Shown in pieces: positions 4,684 to 7,307 of a stretch of DNA of 7,307 nt. Below the pieces are notes generated by a model. That model ran no database searches. It saw only the letters and a program-made list of their open reading frames with translations, and was not told the DNA's origin. The translations under genes were made by a program, and so were the position numbers. The stretch's first letter is position 1, and every line of letters starts with the position of its first letter. Source of the stretch: Asaia bogorensis (GTDB taxonomy: Bacteria; Pseudomonadota; Alphaproteobacteria; Acetobacterales; Acetobacteraceae); the NCBI GenBank assembly GCA_945873675.1, contig CAMCEP010000136.1, positions 1 through 7,307 on the forward strand, written 5' to 3'.

Positions 4684-7307
4684 ATGAGTGGTGTCATCCG
4701 GGATTTGACCGCTGATAACGATACTTGGCCAAGCGGTTTTGCGCCTGACGTCAATACTGGCAATGACAGCATCAATGGCCTTGCCGGCAATGATACGCTC
4801 GACGGCGGCAATGGCGATGACACGCTGGATGGTGGGGCTGGCAATGATTCGTTAATTGGTGACAATGGTGATGATTCTATCCTAACCGGCTTTGGCGGAG
4901 ACAGCGCCCTGGGCGGTGACGGGCACGATACGCTCATCGGTGGCAATGATTCAGTTTATGATGCAGGCGGGTTTGACCAGTTCCTGCCCCTATCAGCCAA
5001 TCAATCACTGAATGGTGGCGCCGGTAATGACCTGCTGTTGGCAGGCACCGGGGGCAATCAAAACCTTGTCGGCGATGTGGGCAATGACACGCTGGTCGGT
5101 GGGAATGATATCTTCTCCTCCACGAACTACGACTATCTTTATCTTGCTGCGGGTCAAACCCTCAGCGGTGGTGGCGATAATGACAGCCTGCTGAGCGGGT
5201 CTGGGTACGGACAGCGCCTTTCCGGCGATGCGGGCAATGACACGCTGGTCGGTTGGAATGATCCGGACGCCCCTTACACCGGATCCGATCAAACCCTCAG
5301 CGGTGGCGGCGATCATGACAGCCTGGTGGCTGGGTCTGCTTATGGACAGAGCCTTTCCGGCGATGCGGGCAATGACACGCTGGTCGGTGGGAATGATCCA
5401 AACGGCACCGACGCTGCATCCGGCCAAACCCTCAGCGGTGGGGATGACGATGACAGTCTGGTGGCCGGGTCTGGTTATGAACAGCGCCTTTCCGGCGATG
5501 CGGGCCATGACATTCTGGACGCAAGCAATGGTGGCTATACCTATTCGCTTAGTGGCGGCGCCGGCGCGGATACGCTGATAGGTCGCGCGGGTGGTACTGG
5601 CGCCGCCGTTTATGATGATAGCACCCTTGCTGTCACGGTGGATTTGAATGCCGGTGCCGCGGTCCGCGCCGATGGTAATGACCTTTTGACGAATTTGAAC
5701 ATCGTCTATAGCGGCAACGGAAATGATTGCCTGATTGGTGGCGCTGGCGGTGATCAATTCTTTGGCGGTGCCGGCGATGACACGTTGGATGGTGGTAACG
5801 GCAATGACACCCTGGTGGGCGGTGCCGGCAATAACAGCGTATCAGGCGGGCTTGGGACTGATGTAGTTTCCTACATCGGCTATTCCAATGGCGTCACGGT
5901 AGACCTGCTGGCAGAGCGGGGCTATGAGTCTGGCGGGGTTAATACGCTTGCTGGTATTGAATTTGTTGTAGGTGGTACCGGCAATGACTGCCTGATTGGT
6001 GATACGGGCAATAACAGCCTGTTTGGATATTATGGCGGCGAGGATACGCTGTTCGGTGGCGATGGTGCGGATACGCTGGATGGCCATGGTGACAATGATA
6101 GCCTGGGTGGCGGGGCCGGCGCTGATAGGCTGATTGGCGGTTTCGGCAATAACACCTTCGATGGTGGCCTGGGCAATGACACCTTCGTCAGTTCCGCCTT
6201 AGACAGTTCAGGCGATGATTGGGTTTCCTATGCGAGCAAGACCGATGCGGCGGACTCGGTTTCTGTTGCGCTTTACTTACGAAGAAGTGTCAGCAGTGAC
6301 GGTAACGATAGCTTCACCGGCGATATCCGCAACGCCATCGGCGGCGCCGGCAATGATACAATCGTTGGATCGTGGCAGGCCAATACGCTTTATGGCGGCG
6401 CCGGCGATGATTACTTGGCAGGGGCCGGTGGTACGCATGCCGATCACGGGGGTTTTCCTGCCGGCAATAATGATGTGCTTTATGGCGAAGCCGGTAACGA
6501 TATTTTGGTCGGTAATGACAACAATAACGTCCTGGATGGCGGCACTGGCAATGACACGCTTGATGGCCGCGCGGGCAATGACAGCCTATTCGGTGGTAAT
6601 GGGGATGACAGCCTTGATGGTGGCGATGGCGCTGACACGCTCAGCGGCGGTGCTGGCAATGATTGGCTGAACTTTGGCGCCGGAGATGATCGCTTCAGCT
6701 ATCAGACCAGCGACGGCTTCGGCAATGAAACGCTGGATGGTGGTGGCGGTAGTGATACGCTTGATCTTGGCGTCGGTTGGTCAAGCGGCCCGGTTGCCAC
6801 CGACTGGACCAATTACCAACGCGCCGATGGCACCTTCATCTATACCCGGGGCTGGGAAACGGTTGTCTGCTTTGCGGAAGGCACACGGATCGTGACACCC
6901 AACGGCGAAGATGCGGTGGAAAACCTCCGCGCCGGGGACATGGTGTTGGCCATGCGGGATGGTCAGGCAGGGTTCGAGGCGCTCCGTTGGGTGGGCTTCA
7001 TGGATGTTGCCGTGCCGCGCAATGCGGCCATGGCAGCCAAAACCGCGCCCATCCTGATCAAGGCCGGCGCTATTGCCCCCGGCATGCCGGCGCGGGACCT
7101 GCGGGTCAGCCCTGATCACGCCATGGAAGTGGATGGCCATCTGATCCCAGCCAAGCACCTGGTGAATGGCAGCAGCATCATCCAGGAAGTCTGGTGCAAG
7201 CGCGTGCGCTACTTCCACCTGGAACTGGAAGCGCATGGGTTGTTGTTGTCTGAAGGCACCTGGTCTGAAAGCTATTTGGATGATGGCAATCGCCACGCCT
7301 TCAACAA
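4684..7307 (+). CDS. RTX calcium-binding repeat protein with C-terminal Hint domain (3' end outside window)
   Basis: The frame is open from ATG 4684 to the right edge (874 codons plus two bases). It starts MSGVIRDLTADNDTWP with no Sec signal peptide, as expected for type I secretion. Residues 32-85 are six tandem RTX nonapeptides (for example GGNGDDTLD). Residues 107-282 are a longer-period RTX variant with 45-residue repeats. Residues 309-560 contain three modules of the VSY...VTVDL...ND type mixed with nonapeptides. Residues 560-700 are another nonapeptide block, giving roughly 35-40 GGxGxDxL-like motifs in all by eye. These form calcium-binding beta-rolls outside the cell. A linker leads to a Hint domain: CFAEGTRI with nucleophile Cys729, SPDHAM (809-814) with His812, then LVNGSSI, and finally GTWSESYLDDGNRHAFN at the edge. 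No enzymatic or adhesin domain is visible. It is probably an exported or surface protein that processes itself at Cys729. Its transporter (ABC, MFP, TolC) is not in the window. Confidence 0.93.
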   Translation, partial: MSGVIRDLTADNDTWPSGFAPDVNTGNDSINGLAGNDTLDGGNGDDTLDGGAGNDSLIGDNGDDSILTGFGGDSALGGDGHDTLIGGNDSVYDAGGFDQFLPLSANQSLNGGAGNDLLLAGTGGNQNLVGDVGNDTLVGGNDIFSSTNYDYLYLAAGQTLSGGGDNDSLLSGSGYGQRLSGDAGNDTLVGWNDPDAPYTGSDQTLSGGGDHDSLVAGSAYGQSLSGDAGNDTLVGGNDPNGTDAASGQTLSGGDDDDSLVAGSGYEQRLSGDAGHDILDASNGGYTYSLSGGAGADTLIGRAGGTGAAVYDDSTLAVTVDLNAGAAVRADGNDLLTNLNIVYSGNGNDCLIGGAGGDQFFGGAGDDTLDGGNGNDTLVGGAGNNSVSGGLGTDVVSYIGYSNGVTVDLLAERGYESGGVNTLAGIEFVVGGTGNDCLIGDTGNNSLFGYYGGEDTLFGGDGADTLDGHGDNDSLGGGAGADRLIGGFGNNTFDGGLGNDTFVSSALDSSGDDWVSYASKTDAADSVSVALYLRRSVSSDGNDSFTGDIRNAIGGAGNDTIVGSWQANTLYGGAGDDYLAGAGGTHADHGGFPAGNNDVLYGEAGNDILVGNDNNNVLDGGTGNDTLDGRAGNDSLFGGNGDDSLDGGDGADTLSGGAGNDWLNFGAGDDRFSYQTSDGFGNETLDGGGGSDTLDLGVGWSSGPVATDWTNYQRADGTFIYTRGWETVVCFAEGTRIVTPNGEDAVENLRAGDMVLAMRDGQAGFEALRWVGFMDVAVPRNAAMAAKTAPILIKAGAIAPGMPARDLRVSPDHAMEVDGHLIPAKHLVNGSSIIQEVWCKRVRYFHLELEAHGLLLSEGTWSESYLDDGNRHAFN
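5002..5529 (+). repeat. 135-bp tandem repeat block within the RTX gene
   Basis: Units start at the Gln codons at 5002 (divergent, 153 bp), 5155 (135 bp), 5290 (135 bp) and 5425 (partial, about 105 bp). The units at 5155 and 5290 agree at about 84% of positions by hand count, with a fully conserved core covering the SGDAGNDTLVG codons. Each unit encodes Q(T/S)L(S/N)GG..., a GSGYGQ-like turn, then the SGDAGNDTLVG nonapeptide and a variable 10-15 residue tail starting ND. In-frame copies of this sort expand and contract by recombination or slippage. Confidence 0.85.
5608..6390 (+). repeat. Three long RTX modules of the VSY...VTVDL type
   Basis: Three diverged copies begin near 5608 (VYDDSTLAVTVDLNAG), 5863 (VVSYIGYSNGVTVDLLAE) and 6223 (VSYASKTDAADSVSVALYL). 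Each has a strand VxVxL, a Gly/Asn-rich gap, a hydrophobic segment (LNIVYSG, GIEFVVGG, IRNAIGG) and then a nonapeptide with N-D. This is a known companion of RTX nonapeptides in large alphaproteobacterial exoproteins. The first two copies carry a Cys in the same place (NDCLIG, Cys349 and Cys436). Confidence 0.7.
6868..7307 (+). other. Hint (Hedgehog/intein) domain of the RTX protein
   Basis: The domain starts at Cys729 in VVCFAEGTRIVTPNGEDAVE. The N-terminal block CFAEGTRI, the LRAGDMVLA turn (749-757 region) and the later SPDHAM and IPAKHLVNGSSI segments are typical of the bacterial Hint_2 group. Such domains carry out an N-to-S acyl shift at the first Cys and cleave the preceding peptide bond. 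The end of the domain, and any nucleophile after it, are beyond the edge. Confidence 0.85.

Noticed and set aside
4677..4946. A minus-strand frame rich in Ser and Pro
   Set aside because: Antisense shadow of the first RTX nonapeptides; the composition follows from the GGxGxD codons.
5002..5529. CRISPR-like regular repeats
   Set aside because: The repeats are in-frame coding units of 135 bp without short identical repeats and unique spacers.
5005..5757. A 250-residue open frame on the minus strand, with repeated IPTDQRVIARIAGKA-like segments
   Set aside because: It is a mirror of the 135-bp RTX repeats: the periodic Gly/Asp/Asn codons leave the opposite strand open. It has no ribosome site and no recognisable fold.
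6215..6670. A plus-strand 151-residue frame rich in Met and Ala inside the RTX gene
   Set aside because: Out-of-frame reading of the same repeats; the RTX frame is uninterrupted here.

Overview
The window looks like a chromosomal stretch of an alphaproteobacterium. The methionine aminopeptidase and RadC homologue, the coding style, and the pairing of RTX repeats with a C-terminal Hint domain would fit Rhodospirillales/Acetobacteraceae best. That placement is inferred from protein character and cannot be proven from the sequence alone.

Layout. Positions 1-116 (minus) hold the N-terminus of a luciferase-like flavin-dependent monooxygenase that runs off the left edge. Divergent from it are a NodB-fold polysaccharide deacetylase/allantoinase-like hydrolase (233-1126, plus) and, one base after its stop, a small outer-membrane lipocalin lipoprotein (1128-1655, plus). 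Converging on these from the right is a minus-strand cluster. It contains map (methionine aminopeptidase, 3398-4204), which ends in an intrinsic terminator whose stem includes its stop codon. It continues with a RadC-family JAMM protein (2540-3292) and a two-hotdog MaoC-like protein (1681-2480), which is split by an apparent one-base deletion in a C run near 2150-2153.

A 479-bp gene-free region (4205-4683), AT-rich in its right two thirds, separates map from a large plus-strand gene. This region carries a 6+6 bp dyad and a strong interrupted 15-bp hairpin about 90 bp before the next start codon. From 4684 to the right edge runs one uninterrupted reading frame (874 codons so far). It encodes a protein made almost entirely of RTX calcium-binding repeats, followed by an intein/Hedgehog-like Hint domain starting at Cys729. 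It includes a 45-residue (135-bp) tandem repeat block and three long-period RTX modules.

The housekeeping cluster (map, radC) and the RTX-Hint gene seem functionally unrelated. The RTX protein would need a type I secretion system that is not in the window. The most interesting parts are the RTX-Hint protein with its likely self-processing site and its structured leader. The frameshifted hotdog gene is the main integrity question.
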